From: Scatosoma sp048465415
GTDB lineage: Bacteria; Bacillota; Clostridia; Christensenellales; Borkfalkiaceae
Length of the DNA: 37,720 nucleotides
Reading direction: 5' to 3'
Assembly: GCA_048465415.1 (NCBI GenBank)
Contig: DBFWLO010000018.1
Location: 1 to 37,720, forward strand
The notes beneath the pieces were generated by a model, which saw only the letters and a program-made list of their open reading frames with translations, was not told where the DNA came from and did not search any database. Below, one piece after another: positions 7,750-18,700 of the stretch; position 1 is the first letter of the stretch; each line of letters opens with the position of its first letter. Made by a program: the position numbers and the translations under genes.

Positions 7750-10592
7750 AATCGTTTGGTATGAAGATCGTTGTGACTTTTTTATTGACGGCCGTTCTGG
7801 CGTGGCAGGGTTCGCCCATGCGTTTGTCGGCCCTTGAAAAAACGAAGCCGTCCTACTTTGCGTCGGCCACCTCCGAAACGGACGGCCACGGCGCGGAAAG
7901 CGCGGCCGACGGCGATACGGAAACTTACTGGGAGGCGGACAAAGACGACGTCCTTCCCGCCCTCGTCTGCGATCTGGGCGAGCTGCGCGGCGTAACGGGT
8001 TACAAACAGATATTTTTGGCCTCCGACGTCTGGTATTTCGCCGTTTACGGCGCGATGACGAAGGACGAATGGGTGACGATCGCCGATTATAAATCGGGCG
8101 CGCCCGGGAAAATGTTCGCCGACTCGGCCAGCGGGTTTTACCGTTTCGTAAAAATCGAATTTTACGGCTCGGAGAACGATTCCGCGTTTACGAGCTGCGA
8201 ATTTTCCGTGGACAGCGCGCCGCTGTCGCAGGGCACGAACGTCGCCCTCGGCATGAAGGGATACAGCGGCGGCTGGGCGGCGGGTTTCGAACACGAAAAG
8301 GCGTTCGATGGGGATACGGGCAGCTATTACTGCGCCAATGACGGAAATTTTCCCCAGTATTGCGGCGTGCGCTGGGAGTACGAATGCAGCGTGAAGAGCG
8401 TGGAAGTATATTTGCAGGACTATGGTACTTACGAGTTTGAGGTGATTGCCGAGGGCGCGGGCGGAAAGGAGACACTCGCCGAGCGCGCCGCGCGCAAGGG
8501 CGCGTACTTTTGCTTCGAAACGGACGGCCTTTACTCGTCGGTGGAATTTAAAATCTATTCCGCGCCCGGCTGGGCCAATCTCACGGAGATGAAGGTCAAC
8601 GGCTTTAAAGACCTCGCTTCTCCCGCCTGCGGGCAGGCCGCGAAACGCGAAGACAAGGACGGAAGTTTTGTGTATTCTTTCCCTTACGGCTGTTACGTCG
8701 ATACGGTGCGGGGGGAAGAAGTGTTTGTGTCCGACGACGGAAACGAGTGGACGGCCGCCGATCCCGCGTCCGTCGGCGCCGTATGCAATTTCGTGAAGGC
8801 AAAGAAAAGCGACGCGGTGAAGGTGTTCGGGACGCCGCTTGTCAAAGACCTGGCGCAGGGGTTAAAGGGCGCCGTGTCCGATTATTCCAACGAAGGGTTC
8901 AACGCGCTCAAATGCACGACCAATCCCGAGCACGAGGACGGGAGAAACCAGTTTTGGTGCGCGGAGTCGTACGACGGCGCGCATTGGCTGCAAATCGACC
9001 TCGGCAATCTCTGCCGCGTGGAAAAGGTCGTCCAGAAATTTCAGGATCCCGGCAGCTATCAATTTAAAATCGAAGCCTCCGCGGACGGAAACGAGTGGAC
9101 GGCGCTGTATAACGGGGAAGGCTCTTACGCGCAGGGACAGACCTTCGAAGCGCTGACGGGACGGGACAAAATGTTCCGATACGTAAAGCTGACGGTCATC
9201 GACAGCGGCTGGGCCAACAGCAATCAGTTTCAGGTATTCGGGTTCGGCGAGGCCGTTCCCGAAAGCTGGTGGCAGCGCGAATCGGGCGTGGTACGTTACT
9301 ATCCCAAGGAACAGAAAGTGTCCATCGCCGAAATGACGGAAAAACTCGAATATTACCGTGCGAGCGGCTTTAAGGTGATCGAAGTCCATCAGCCGTACGA
9401 GGGCGCGGGGGATATCTGGTCGGGGCTGGGCGCCACCGACAATTATAACGCCGACCCTGTGAACGGCACGCTGGACGACTGGAACGCTTTTTTGGAAAAG
9501 GCGCACTCCTTGGGCATGTACGCGTTTATGTTCGGCAACGTGGGCTACGCGCGCAGTAATTCCGAGTTTTTCCGCAAGGCTTGCCTCGATTACGCCAATC
9601 ACGTCAAGTCGGAAGAGCGAGACTGGTTTCTATTCAGCGAAAACTGTCCCGATCCGACGAAATGGTTTTGGAGCGATACCGCCAACGCCTATTACTACGG
9701 GTATTGGGGGGAGAACGGACAAATTCCCAACTACAATTTCAATAGCGCCGCCTGGCAGCGCGAGTCCAAAAAATACGTGACGTACTGGGCGGATTTCGGG
9801 TTTGACGGAGTTGCGCTGGACGCCCCGCCCGCCTATTATTTCGGCTCGGAAAATGCTTCCTCGGTCACATACGAGTGCATCACAAAGCCGCTCAACGCGC
9901 GCAATATCATGATCCTGCCCGAAGGCACGGGAGACGCGAATTACATTTATTCCTATCACTATACGGCCGTTCAAAATTATAATATGGGAAATTGGGGCGG
10001 CGGCGCGTGGAGTTTGGGCATCGATGCCGTGACCGACGGCAACGCCGCAACGGTGGACGATTTTATCAAATCGGGGAGAGATAATGTCGTTTCTTTGGGC
10101 GGTTCTGCGATTGCGACGCTTTCGTTTGAGCAAAAATACGAAAACGTGGAGGACTACAAGAGGAAAGCGGAAGCGGCGCTTCTCACGACCAGCGGACACA
10201 TGGCCTTTCTGCACGCGGGGACGAGCGCGTTTATCGGCCAGAACATCATCGAAAAAAATTGGTCGAAAGAGCTTAAAAACTCGGTTTTCGAACTCTTTAC
10301 CCTGCAAAATAGTTACGCCGCTTTTAACGCGGGCGGCATGCGTTATCGCGTGCCCACGGACGACGACTCCGTATATTATGCTTATTGTAAGGCGGATAAG
10401 CGCGGAAACACGCGGGCGGTGGTCGTGTTCAATTATTCGGCGTCCGAAGCGCAGATCGAAGTGGATCTTTCTGGCACGGACTTCGGCGACGCGTTTGTGG
10501 ATATGCTAACGGGAAAGGTCGTCAAAGGTGCGGGGAAAGGTCTGCGGCTCACGATACCGAGCGGGTCGTACAAGATCCTCGGCTGTTTTTAG
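7746..10592 (+). CDS. Secreted discoidin-domain protein with a GH13-like (alpha-amylase-type) catalytic barrel
   Basis: The protein has 948 residues. The ATG at 7746 overlaps the previous stop (ATGA) and has AGGAGG 7 bases upstream. The N-terminus is a Sec-type signal with no lipobox. Three F5/8 type C-like domains span roughly residues 35-505. The remainder reads as a GH13-type barrel: EKLEYYRASGFKVIEVHQPY (strand 2 region), the AHSLGMYAFMFGNVGYA region, FDGVALDAP with the likely nucleophile Asp692, and ILPEGTG with the likely acid Glu726. A small C-terminal beta domain ends the protein. The usual region I Asp/Asn-His and region IV His-Asp motifs are not present as such, so substrate and even activity are uncertain. 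It probably acts on an alpha-glucan or related glycan outside the cell. Confidence 0.75.
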   Translation: MKSFGMKIVVTFLLTAVLAWQGSPMRLSALEKTKPSYFASATSETDGHGAESAADGDTETYWEADKDDVLPALVCDLGELRGVTGYKQIFLASDVWYFAVYGAMTKDEWVTIADYKSGAPGKMFADSASGFYRFVKIEFYGSENDSAFTSCEFSVDSAPLSQGTNVALGMKGYSGGWAAGFEHEKAFDGDTGSYYCANDGNFPQYCGVRWEYECSVKSVEVYLQDYGTYEFEVIAEGAGGKETLAERAARKGAYFCFETDGLYSSVEFKIYSAPGWANLTEMKVNGFKDLASPACGQAAKREDKDGSFVYSFPYGCYVDTVRGEEVFVSDDGNEWTAADPASVGAVCNFVKAKKSDAVKVFGTPLVKDLAQGLKGAVSDYSNEGFNALKCTTNPEHEDGRNQFWCAESYDGAHWLQIDLGNLCRVEKVVQKFQDPGSYQFKIEASADGNEWTALYNGEGSYAQGQTFEALTGRDKMFRYVKLTVIDSGWANSNQFQVFGFGEAVPESWWQRESGVVRYYPKEQKVSIAEMTEKLEYYRASGFKVIEVHQPYEGAGDIWSGLGATDNYNADPVNGTLDDWNAFLEKAHSLGMYAFMFGNVGYARSNSEFFRKACLDYANHVKSEERDWFLFSENCPDPTKWFWSDTANAYYYGYWGENGQIPNYNFNSAAWQRESKKYVTYWADFGFDGVALDAPPAYYFGSENASSVTYECITKPLNARNIMILPEGTGDANYIYSYHYTAVQNYNMGNWGGGAWSLGIDAVTDGNAATVDDFIKSGRDNVVSLGGSAIATLSFEQKYENVEDYKRKAEAALLTTSGHMAFLHAGTSAFIGQNIIEKNWSKELKNSVFELFTLQNSYAAFNAGGMRYRVPTDDDSVYYAYCKADKRGNTRAVVVFNYSASEAQIEVDLSGTDFGDAFVDMLTGKVVKGAGKGLRLTIPSGSYKILGCF

Positions 10593-10601
10593 GAGGTCAT
10601 T

Positions 10602-12416
10602 ATGAAAAGATGTATTGCGATAACGGCGGCTGTTCTTTCCGTTATTTTCACGTCGTTCGCGCTTGCGTCCTGCGTCGTCGACGTAAGTAAAGATTCGTCC
10701 GATCTGGGGGACTCTTCCCATTCCTCCTCCGAAACGCCCCCGCCCGAGTCGGAAATACCCGAAAAGGCGATTTCGCTTGCTTCGTCCAACCGTTTCAATA
10801 CGGCCACCGCGTACTTTGACGCTTCCTACTCGGAGGAGGGAGTCACGCTGGACGCGTATGTAAAAGACGACGATGTCAAAGCGGACATCGTCTATTCGAG
10901 CGGGTTCGACGATAACGTGGAGTATCTGATCGGCACAAAATACGGCGCCGCCACAGGCTGGAACGCGGGAAACACGCTACACTTTTTAATCACGGCGGAC
11001 GGCGATACGGCCATGCAGAGAGCGGTGTCGGCCGATCGGCTGGGTGCGGAGTACGCGCTCGATCTTCTCTGCGTGAACGGCGAAAATTTCAAATATTCTT
11101 ACGAATATACCGATTACGGATATAAAAACAGCGTGTTTTTAGGGTACGATCTGTTCGGCGTGACGGCGGCCGAGGGAAAGAACAATTTGTTCGTCTGTCC
11201 TGCGATGCGCAACACGCACGACTATGCCGACACCGTATGGACGCCTTTTAAGGAGAGCGGCTGTAATTGGAGCAACGCCTCCTCGTTTATAAGAGTGGAC
11301 GAAAACAAGGGATATGTAACCGATCTTAAAAAGGAAGCGGATATTCTCTTTATAGGAGATTCGCAGTTGGATACTGCTTACTGGCACACGTACGGTTCGG
11401 ACGTGGCCGAAAAAAGCGTTCTGAATCTGGCGTCGTCGGGGACGAAGCTCTCGGACTGGCAGGCGCGGGCGCAGGACTTGGCGGGACACAATCCGAAAAA
11501 GATAGTTTTTTACGCGGGCACGGACGAGTTGAACGTTTCCACCGCGGAACAGGTTGCCAAAGGGATCGGCGGCGCGGCTGCCAAACTTTCCGCCGCGATG
11601 CCGAATGCAAAGCTGTATGTCGTGACGCTGACGGGCGCGTTGGACGGCTCCAATGCGGAAAAAGCGGCGCGGATCAACTCGCTTATCAAGCAAACGGCGG
11701 TCACGAAAGGCTGGACGATAATAGACGCTGCGGGCAGGTTGTCGGAAAACGGGAAACTTAAAAAAGGTTTCGCGTCGGTGGACGGCGTGCATCTCAATCA
11801 GATGGGCTATAACGCTCTTTCTTCCCTTTTGCGGAGTGAGCTGGGCTTGGCGGGAGGCTTTTCCGCCGCGTTCGGCGACGGTTCGATGTATTTCGCGTCG
11901 GCGGCTTTGAGCTCGGGCACCGGCGGCGTTACCCTGCTCGACGGCGCATACGATCAATACGCCTATTTCAAGGACTGCGGAAGCGAAGAATTTTATGCGG
12001 AAACGCAAATTTCCGTGGAAACGGTGTACAACGCGGAGCCGTATCCCAAATTCGGGATCGTCGTTTCCTCAGCCGATTCGACGCTGTTCTTCTACATCGA
12101 CGGCAGCAATCAGTTTACCGAGGATACGGTGGGATACGTGGCGTATAAAAACAACAATACGTGGAATTGGGATCAAAGCGTGGAAAGCGGCTGCGAAATT
12201 TCCTATTCGAACGGCGACTTCTGCGGGCTTTCCGTCCTCAAATATCGCGGCGAACTCTCCCTGTCCGTTAACGGCAGAGTCGTGTTCATAATCGGCGACC
12301 TTGCGGAATACGGAATTGCAGGCGCGTGCGACGTGGGGATTCTTTCCTTCAATACTAAAATTTTATTGCGCTCCGCCGTCTATACGGAGAGCGATCTGGC
12401 AAATTATATCGGCTAG
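10602..12416 (+). CDS. SGNH/GDSL-type esterase lipoprotein
   Basis: The protein has 604 residues. A perfect AGGAGG lies 5 bases before the ATG. The lipobox LASC is followed by a Ser/Pro/Glu-rich linker. An N-terminal beta domain (about 60-235) resembles carbohydrate-binding modules. The middle carries SGNH-hydrolase blocks: IGDSQLD with Ser254, FYAGTDEL as a block III variant (GTD rather than GxN), and DGVHLN with Asp394 and His397. A C-terminal domain (about 425-600) looks like a LamG-type beta sandwich. SGNH enzymes commonly remove acetyl or other ester groups from glycans, which fits the neighbouring glycan-active proteins. It is the last gene of the operon, followed by a terminator. The exact substrate is unknown. 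Confidence 0.8.
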   Translation: MKRCIAITAAVLSVIFTSFALASCVVDVSKDSSDLGDSSHSSSETPPPESEIPEKAISLASSNRFNTATAYFDASYSEEGVTLDAYVKDDDVKADIVYSSGFDDNVEYLIGTKYGAATGWNAGNTLHFLITADGDTAMQRAVSADRLGAEYALDLLCVNGENFKYSYEYTDYGYKNSVFLGYDLFGVTAAEGKNNLFVCPAMRNTHDYADTVWTPFKESGCNWSNASSFIRVDENKGYVTDLKKEADILFIGDSQLDTAYWHTYGSDVAEKSVLNLASSGTKLSDWQARAQDLAGHNPKKIVFYAGTDELNVSTAEQVAKGIGGAAAKLSAAMPNAKLYVVTLTGALDGSNAEKAARINSLIKQTAVTKGWTIIDAAGRLSENGKLKKGFASVDGVHLNQMGYNALSSLLRSELGLAGGFSAAFGDGSMYFASAALSSGTGGVTLLDGAYDQYAYFKDCGSEEFYAETQISVETVYNAEPYPKFGIVVSSADSTLFFYIDGSNQFTEDTVGYVAYKNNNTWNWDQSVESGCEISYSNGDFCGLSVLKYRGELSLSVNGRVVFIIGDLAEYGIAGACDVGILSFNTKILLRSAVYTESDLANYIG

Positions 12417-12429
12417 TTCCGATAATCGG

Positions 12430-12462
12430 AAAGAGCGGGAAATGCTTTTATGCGCTCTTTTT
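12430..12462 (+). terminator. Intrinsic terminator of the exported-protein operon
   Basis: An 8-bp stem (arms 12430-12437 and 12453-12460) with a T-run at its 3' side starts 14 bases after the SGNH gene stop. Confidence 0.75.
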
Positions 12463-12596
12463 CACAAGGCCGTACCTTTTTTAGAGAACGGAACGTCCAT
12501 TCCGTCCCGATCGCCGGCGTCGAAATCGCGTTTTTTAAGGCTTGTTATAAGTATATTATAAAAACAGTTTTATGGAAAATAGTTGGCACAGAGCTA

Positions 12597-12625
12597 TTGA
12601 CAAGACGGGAATTCTGTGATATAAT
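12597..12625 (+). promoter_or_regulatory. Perfect consensus promoter of the giant RHS gene
   Basis: TTGACA (12597-12602), a 17-base spacer and TATAAT (12620-12625), with an extended -10 TG at 12617-12618. This is a full-strength sigma-A promoter. Transcription would start near 12632, leaving a leader of about 145 bases before the ATG at 12777. Confidence 0.9.
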
Positions 12626-12684
12626 AATATTACAAAAAAACATAGCGAAGCCGACTGAAAAAACGTCCCGAAAGCGAGGACACC

Positions 12685-12743
12685 AACAGGGCAAGCGATA
12701 ACGTAACGGAGTATTCTCCGTACGTTATGCTTGTCCTGTTTTT
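12685..12743 (+). terminator. Long hairpin with T-run in the RHS leader (attenuator-like)
   Basis: Arms 12685-12711 and 12716-12740 form about 25 base pairs with two single-base bulges and a TATT loop. They are followed by TTTTT. The hairpin lies between the consensus promoter and the RHS ribosome site (AGGAG at 12762-12766). By shape it should terminate transcription unless something interferes, so it may regulate the toxin gene. A smaller hairpin (GTCC...GGAC, about 12665-12681) precedes it. No known riboswitch consensus was recognised. Confidence 0.75.
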
Positions 12744-12776
12744 ATATATATTCCATAAAACAGGAGATAAAAAATC

Positions 12777-15700
12777 ATGACAAAAGATGAAATAAAAGAA
12801 CTCTTTGAGAAAATCAAGAGCAAACGCACTCAAAAAAAGAACGCAAACGATAAAAGCATGCCGGCGGTAAAAACGGCAAGCGCGGCGGTAGAAGATAAAG
12901 AGAATAAGACGATAACGGGATCGGCGAGCGGATATGTTTCTATGACCTTTGTCGACGAATACGGGAACGAGATGTATAGCAGCGAAGGCCCGTTAGGATA
13001 TTTATGGGGAACGTTTTTTTCCGTCTGCTGCGAATTGGAATACGTTTCCTTATTGGCGGATAAAAATATACCCGTCGAGAAGGTAATAAGCTGTCGTTTA
13101 TATGTTTCCGAAACGAGTTCCTATACGGATAATTACTATATATTTACGTCGGACGGAACAGAGTTGAGAGAATGTTCTCCCGTCGACGGCTGTCTGGTCG
13201 TTCCGTTAAAAGAGATATACGACGTTTGCGGGACGACGAGTTTTGTCATCGTTCCGGCGCAAAATTGCACTTCCTGCGACTTGCTCAACGAGAACGACGC
13301 TTCGTATGAAATCCGATATGTTATACCGCCGAAAATATTACAGTCTCTTTCGATAACGACAAAACCCGCTAAGACGGTTTATATCGAAGGAGAAAAATTC
13401 GATCCGCAGGGAATGTTGGTAACGGCGCACTATAACGACGGAACGAGCGAACCCGTCACGGAATATACATACAGCCCTATCGGCCCCTTAAACGTTACGG
13501 ATACGTTGATAACGGTAAGTTGGGGAGGAAAGACGACGGCGCTGCCGATCGACGTTGAATGCAAAGACTTAAAAAGTATTTCGATCACCAAACCTCCCCG
13601 TGAGCTGTATTTTGTGGAAGGAGAAAGTTTTTCTCCGGTCGGTATGGAGGTTACGGCAAATTACGGCAATGCGCCCAGCGAGGTGGTCGAGACGTACGAG
13701 ATCTCGCCGAGCGGGGCTTTGGGGACGGCGGATAAGCGCGTGACCGTGTCCTATACGCACGGCGGAGTTACCGAAACAGACGTGCAGTACGTTACCGTTC
13801 TGAAAAAGGAAGAAGGCTACTACGGGACAAAATATCTCGGCAGATGCGAATACGGGGAAAATCCGAAATTTAATTTGGCTATGCAGCGATTACAGTTTAT
13901 TCAGCCGCTGCTTCATATCGGCGCGAATAATTATGAGGTCGGCGTTTCACTGGTATACGATTCTCAGATGCGATATAAACTCGCGAATGTATGCAACGGT
14001 TTGCCGTCGGGCTGGAAATTGGACGCGCAGCAATTTCTGATAGAGGAAGGAAAAGACGACAAGGGAGCTTCGGCTTATAAATATATAGACGGGGCGGGTT
14101 ATGTGCATACCTTCTATCCGTATGAGAACGATTCGACGCGATATTACGATATAGACGGGCTGGGATTGGAGCTGAACGCCGCCGCCGGTACGATCGCGGA
14201 CGCGGCGGGAAACCGGCTGATCTTTGTAGATGGGCGGCTGAGTGAAAAAGTTTCCTGTTACGGAGGAAAGAAGAAAAAAATTTATAAATATGAGAACGGA
14301 TTTCTGAAAAAGATCTACGACGAGCGCACGCTCGTCTCTGCTGTTCCGGACACGTATCTTCATTTCGAGTATAACGAAAAAGATCTCTTGTCCGTCGTTT
14401 CCGGGTATGATCGAGGAATTTTAAAGCAAAAAATGCGCTTTCTCTACGATGAAAACGAACAAATCGGCAGTATCGTCGTATATTCCGCAGATCGTAAAGA
14501 AAATAAAACGGTGAGCAAATATTCCTACGACGAAAACGGAAAGTTAGCCTATATCGAGGACGTCGAAAAGAGCACGGCGACAAAGATCGCTCATCATTTT
14601 AATGCCATTAACGGCGACTATACCGTTTCGAAAATTTCCTCCGGAATCGTAAACGCCGGCGGTGAGTACCGGGAAAAAACCTTCTTTTCTCTGGCCTTCG
14701 CATACGTACGGACAAGCGATTTCAAAACCTATCGGGAGATCCGCCTCGTCAACGAAAAGGGATTGAGAACGTCCGTTCATTTCGACGGAAGCGGACAGAT
14801 CACGGGTACGTTCGAATGTACGCAAGGGAAAGAAAAATTGAAAACCTATACGAAAGACATAGGGATTCCTCTGGAACTTAACGGAAGCGCGACAAACGGG
14901 ATCAACGGGCATGACGCTTTCGCTTTTGCCGGCAGCGCCGAATGGCCGGGAATCAGTCTCGCAAGAACGGGAGACGACAATTATCGATTTTATAAATGTC
15001 AATTCTGGCTGAATCATTCTTCTTCGGCGCAGAGGCTGCAAGCCGTTTTAAATTATCGGCTGAGCGATGGCGCGCAGTCGTCCTCGGAGGCGGAACTGAA
15101 CGCCAGGTCGTTCGAGGGCTGGCAGCTCGTTGAAATTCCCGTCGATATCCAAAACGCGGGCAACAGTATTTCCTATTTGACGCTGACTTTGCAAAATTCA
15201 AAGCACGAAAGCGTCACGGCGAAAGTGTCCGACGTCCGATTTATCCCTGTCGCAAAGACGGAACTCTATTTCAATTTGAAAAATCCGGTCGCGTTGAACA
15301 GGATAAAAGGCTACGAACTTACCGTGATGAAGAACGGAGTCGAAACGATAGAAAACATCGCGTCGGGGATCGATTCGAGGATCTTTTTTACGCGGAGCGA
15401 TCTTTTGCAAACGCTTCAACTGATGCGGAAAACATATCCTGTGGGCAACGGAAAATCCGGCTTTGACGCGATCTGCAACAACGGAGCGAAAAGAATTGCC
15501 AATGTGGAGAACCTCGATCTTATATATCGTGAAGAGAACGCCGACCGCAAGCTCGCGCTCGCTTATACTCCCTACTGTTTTTCGGAAATGGATCCCGCGG
15601 AACTCGTTAAAAATTTCGATTTCAGATCTCCTACCGAGATAGACCAGTGGGGGGAAATCTACATCAAGATCAAAAAACTCTTTTCGCATATCGCACCCTA

Positions 15701-18700
15701 TCTCTCGGGGGAAAACCAAGCGGAAACAGCGGATTGTTTTGTCCTTTCCAGCGCGCCGGACAACCGCAGCGACACGCGCCAGTATATTACGGACGACGGT
15801 GAAAAAATAGGCGCCCTTTCGGTCGTTTCCGTTTGTACGAAACAAGAGGAAATAAGCGGAAACTGGCACATCGACATCAATCAGAGTGCGTTTGCGTCGT
15901 TCAGCGATCGCAAAGGCAACACCCTTTTGGAGATCGATCCCTACGGAATGCGCAAGGAATATACGTATTTTGACGACGGGACGCAAAAGACCGTTAAGCT
16001 GATCGGTGCGGACGGAAAAAAGGAAATATTGCTTTCCGAAGCGCAGGCGACTACGTCCGACGCGGAATATATTCGTTCGACGCGCCGGGGCTGCGACGCG
16101 GCCGACTTTACTTATCGCGAACCCTACAATCAAGTGGATACGACGACGATAAACGGCTATGATTTCTCTGTGAACGCTTACCATGCGCTTGGTATTCGGT
16201 ATGGATACGAGTACGATGCTTATAACGAAAGAGTAGTCGGCGTCAAAGCCTATGCGGGCGATGCGGTACAAGGAAAAAATACCGTGGAATATAAGAACGG
16301 ACGAATGGTAAGAGTTTGCGACGGTACGTGCGATTATAGAGCGGATTACGACATTGTAAGCGACGAAATTACTTTTTCCGCAAAAGACGGAAAGGGGGAT
16401 TACGAAGAAGTACAAAAGCACAAAACGGAAGTGAACGGGGGAACGACGACAAAAACGGATACCGTATACCGGGGCGAAGAAACGGACGTTCAAACGACGA
16501 GAATCGACGTCTACGGGAGAATCCTTTCCGTGAGCGACGGAACGAACGTCGCGGAATACAGATATAAAAATACGGGCGGAGAATCCGCTTGCAGCGATAC
16601 GTCCGTCCGGATACACGACGGGTTTGCCGGTACCACGTACTTATATGAATATGACCACGACTATCGTCTCAAAGGTTGGAGCGGGAACGGGTTGGAAGCA
16701 AAGAGGTTATCGGCCTGTGAAATGGAGTATACGTTCGGGGGCACCGAAAAATATCTGACGGGCACCGTTTACGACGAAGCGGTGACGGCGGCGGCGCGGA
16801 TCACGGGGACGAAAAATTATGTGGGCAAAGATTCCGCCGAAAAGACGGAGTTTAAGGAAGAAGCCTGTTTGTCTTGGAAATACGAGTACGACGGGCTTGG
16901 GCGGCTGACGAAAAAAAGGAATAAAAACGGAGACATGGATTCGGACAGTCAATACGAATATGTCTATCTGGAAAGCGGAAACCGGACGCTGCCGCTGATA
17001 AAAAGTTGTTCTTATACCGGTTCGGCGTTTATATTGCCCGGCGTTGATTTTGCTTATTATAATATGAATTACGAGTACACCGAACGAGGACAACTTTCGA
17101 GGATCGAAGAAGTCTTCGATTGCGGAAACCGGGAGTGGATTCGGGAAGCGGAAATTATCAAAGAATATACGTACGACGGTTTGAATCGTATCAAAAAAGA
17201 AACGGTTATCCACAACGGCGACAGTTCCACCCGTGAGTATGTATATTCAAGCGACGGAAAGATCGATAGGATTAAATTGAGCGACAATGTTGAAAAGAAG
17301 TTCGGGTACGACGAGAAAGGAAATCTTAATCGATCCTATCATTATATCGGAGGGAATCTGAAATCTGATCTTTCCTTTTGGTACAGTTATGACAGGTACG
17401 GCAACAGGATTCGTAAAAGCATACCGCAATGGCCCCAAGAGGGAGAAGCCGGCGAACTTTTCAGCTATCATTGGACAAGAGGCTCGTGTCTGGAAAGCAT
17501 AAATTACGGCGAACAGTCGGCAAATTATAAATATGATCGCGAGGGCAGGCGATTTGAAAAGAGGGTGAAGAAATTAATAAGCGAAGTAACGACGAAATTT
17601 TACTACGATGGGAAAAAGCTGCTCGGAGAGGACAGAAGCGACGGGAAAAAATTGAGGTATTTCTACGATCTTACGGGAGTCTGCGGATTCGGGTATAAAG
17701 ACGGAGACAAGGAGTGGGAGTATTATACATACGTAAAAAATATGGAAGGCAGCGTGGTGCTCATCAAAGATCCCATGGGCGTGATATTGGCGAGATATGA
17801 GTACGACCTCCACGGGACGCCGCGATTGGAGTCGATCACAAGCAGCGGTTATAAACCGGACGACAGGGAATCGTATGTCGGACATGTCAATCCTATCCGC
17901 TGGAAAGGATATTATTACGACGACGACTGTAATCCCGCAGACGAAAACAATCGGATAGAATACGGACATTATTATATCGAAGGAAGGTATTACGATCCTT
18001 TCGAGGGAAGGTATATAGACGCGGAACCGATAGAAAATACGTTCGGAAATGCGGAGCAGATAAACGGGCTCGATCGACACAGCGCGACGTACGACAATAT
18101 TCATAATTTATTGCCAAGTAACTTTGGGATAGAACCGACGATGGAGTTATATAAAGATCCGAATGAGGCGGCGGGGAAAACGTATACGATCGACGCCGAC
18201 GTGCCGTGGTGGAAATGGCTGATAGACGGGTTGCAGATGATCGCCGGGACTATTATGCTGTTTACGCCTGCGGCAGCGATGGGCGTGGGGCTTTTGTTCA
18301 GCGGAACGTTGGGAATAATCTCAAATGTGTTGAGTTCGCAGCTGGCAGGGGGTATTGCCATGACGATGACGGGATTACAAGCGTTCGTGACGAGTATGCA
18401 GCTGCTTTTGGGAACCTGTAATCCGGCCATTATGCTCTGTGCGGTCGCGGGAGCCGTAGCGGGGATTGCGGCGATGGCGTTCGGCACGGCGGAAATACAG
18501 GAAGGAGTTGGGTATGAGAATTGGATAAAAGATGCGGGGATATTGGGAAACTGCGATTATGATACGACGATGGCGGTGGCGAACGGCATCTCGGTATTCG
18601 TGAATATCGTGGGCCCGATCGCTCAAAAATACGGAGCGAAATGCTTTATCGCGGGAACATTGGTAGTCTGTCTGGACGAAAACGGCGAAGAATGCCATAA

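Noticed and set aside
12632..12776. Known riboswitch (cyclic-di-GMP type) in the RHS leader
   Set aside because: The conserved cores of the riboswitch classes I could recall are absent; only hairpins are visible.
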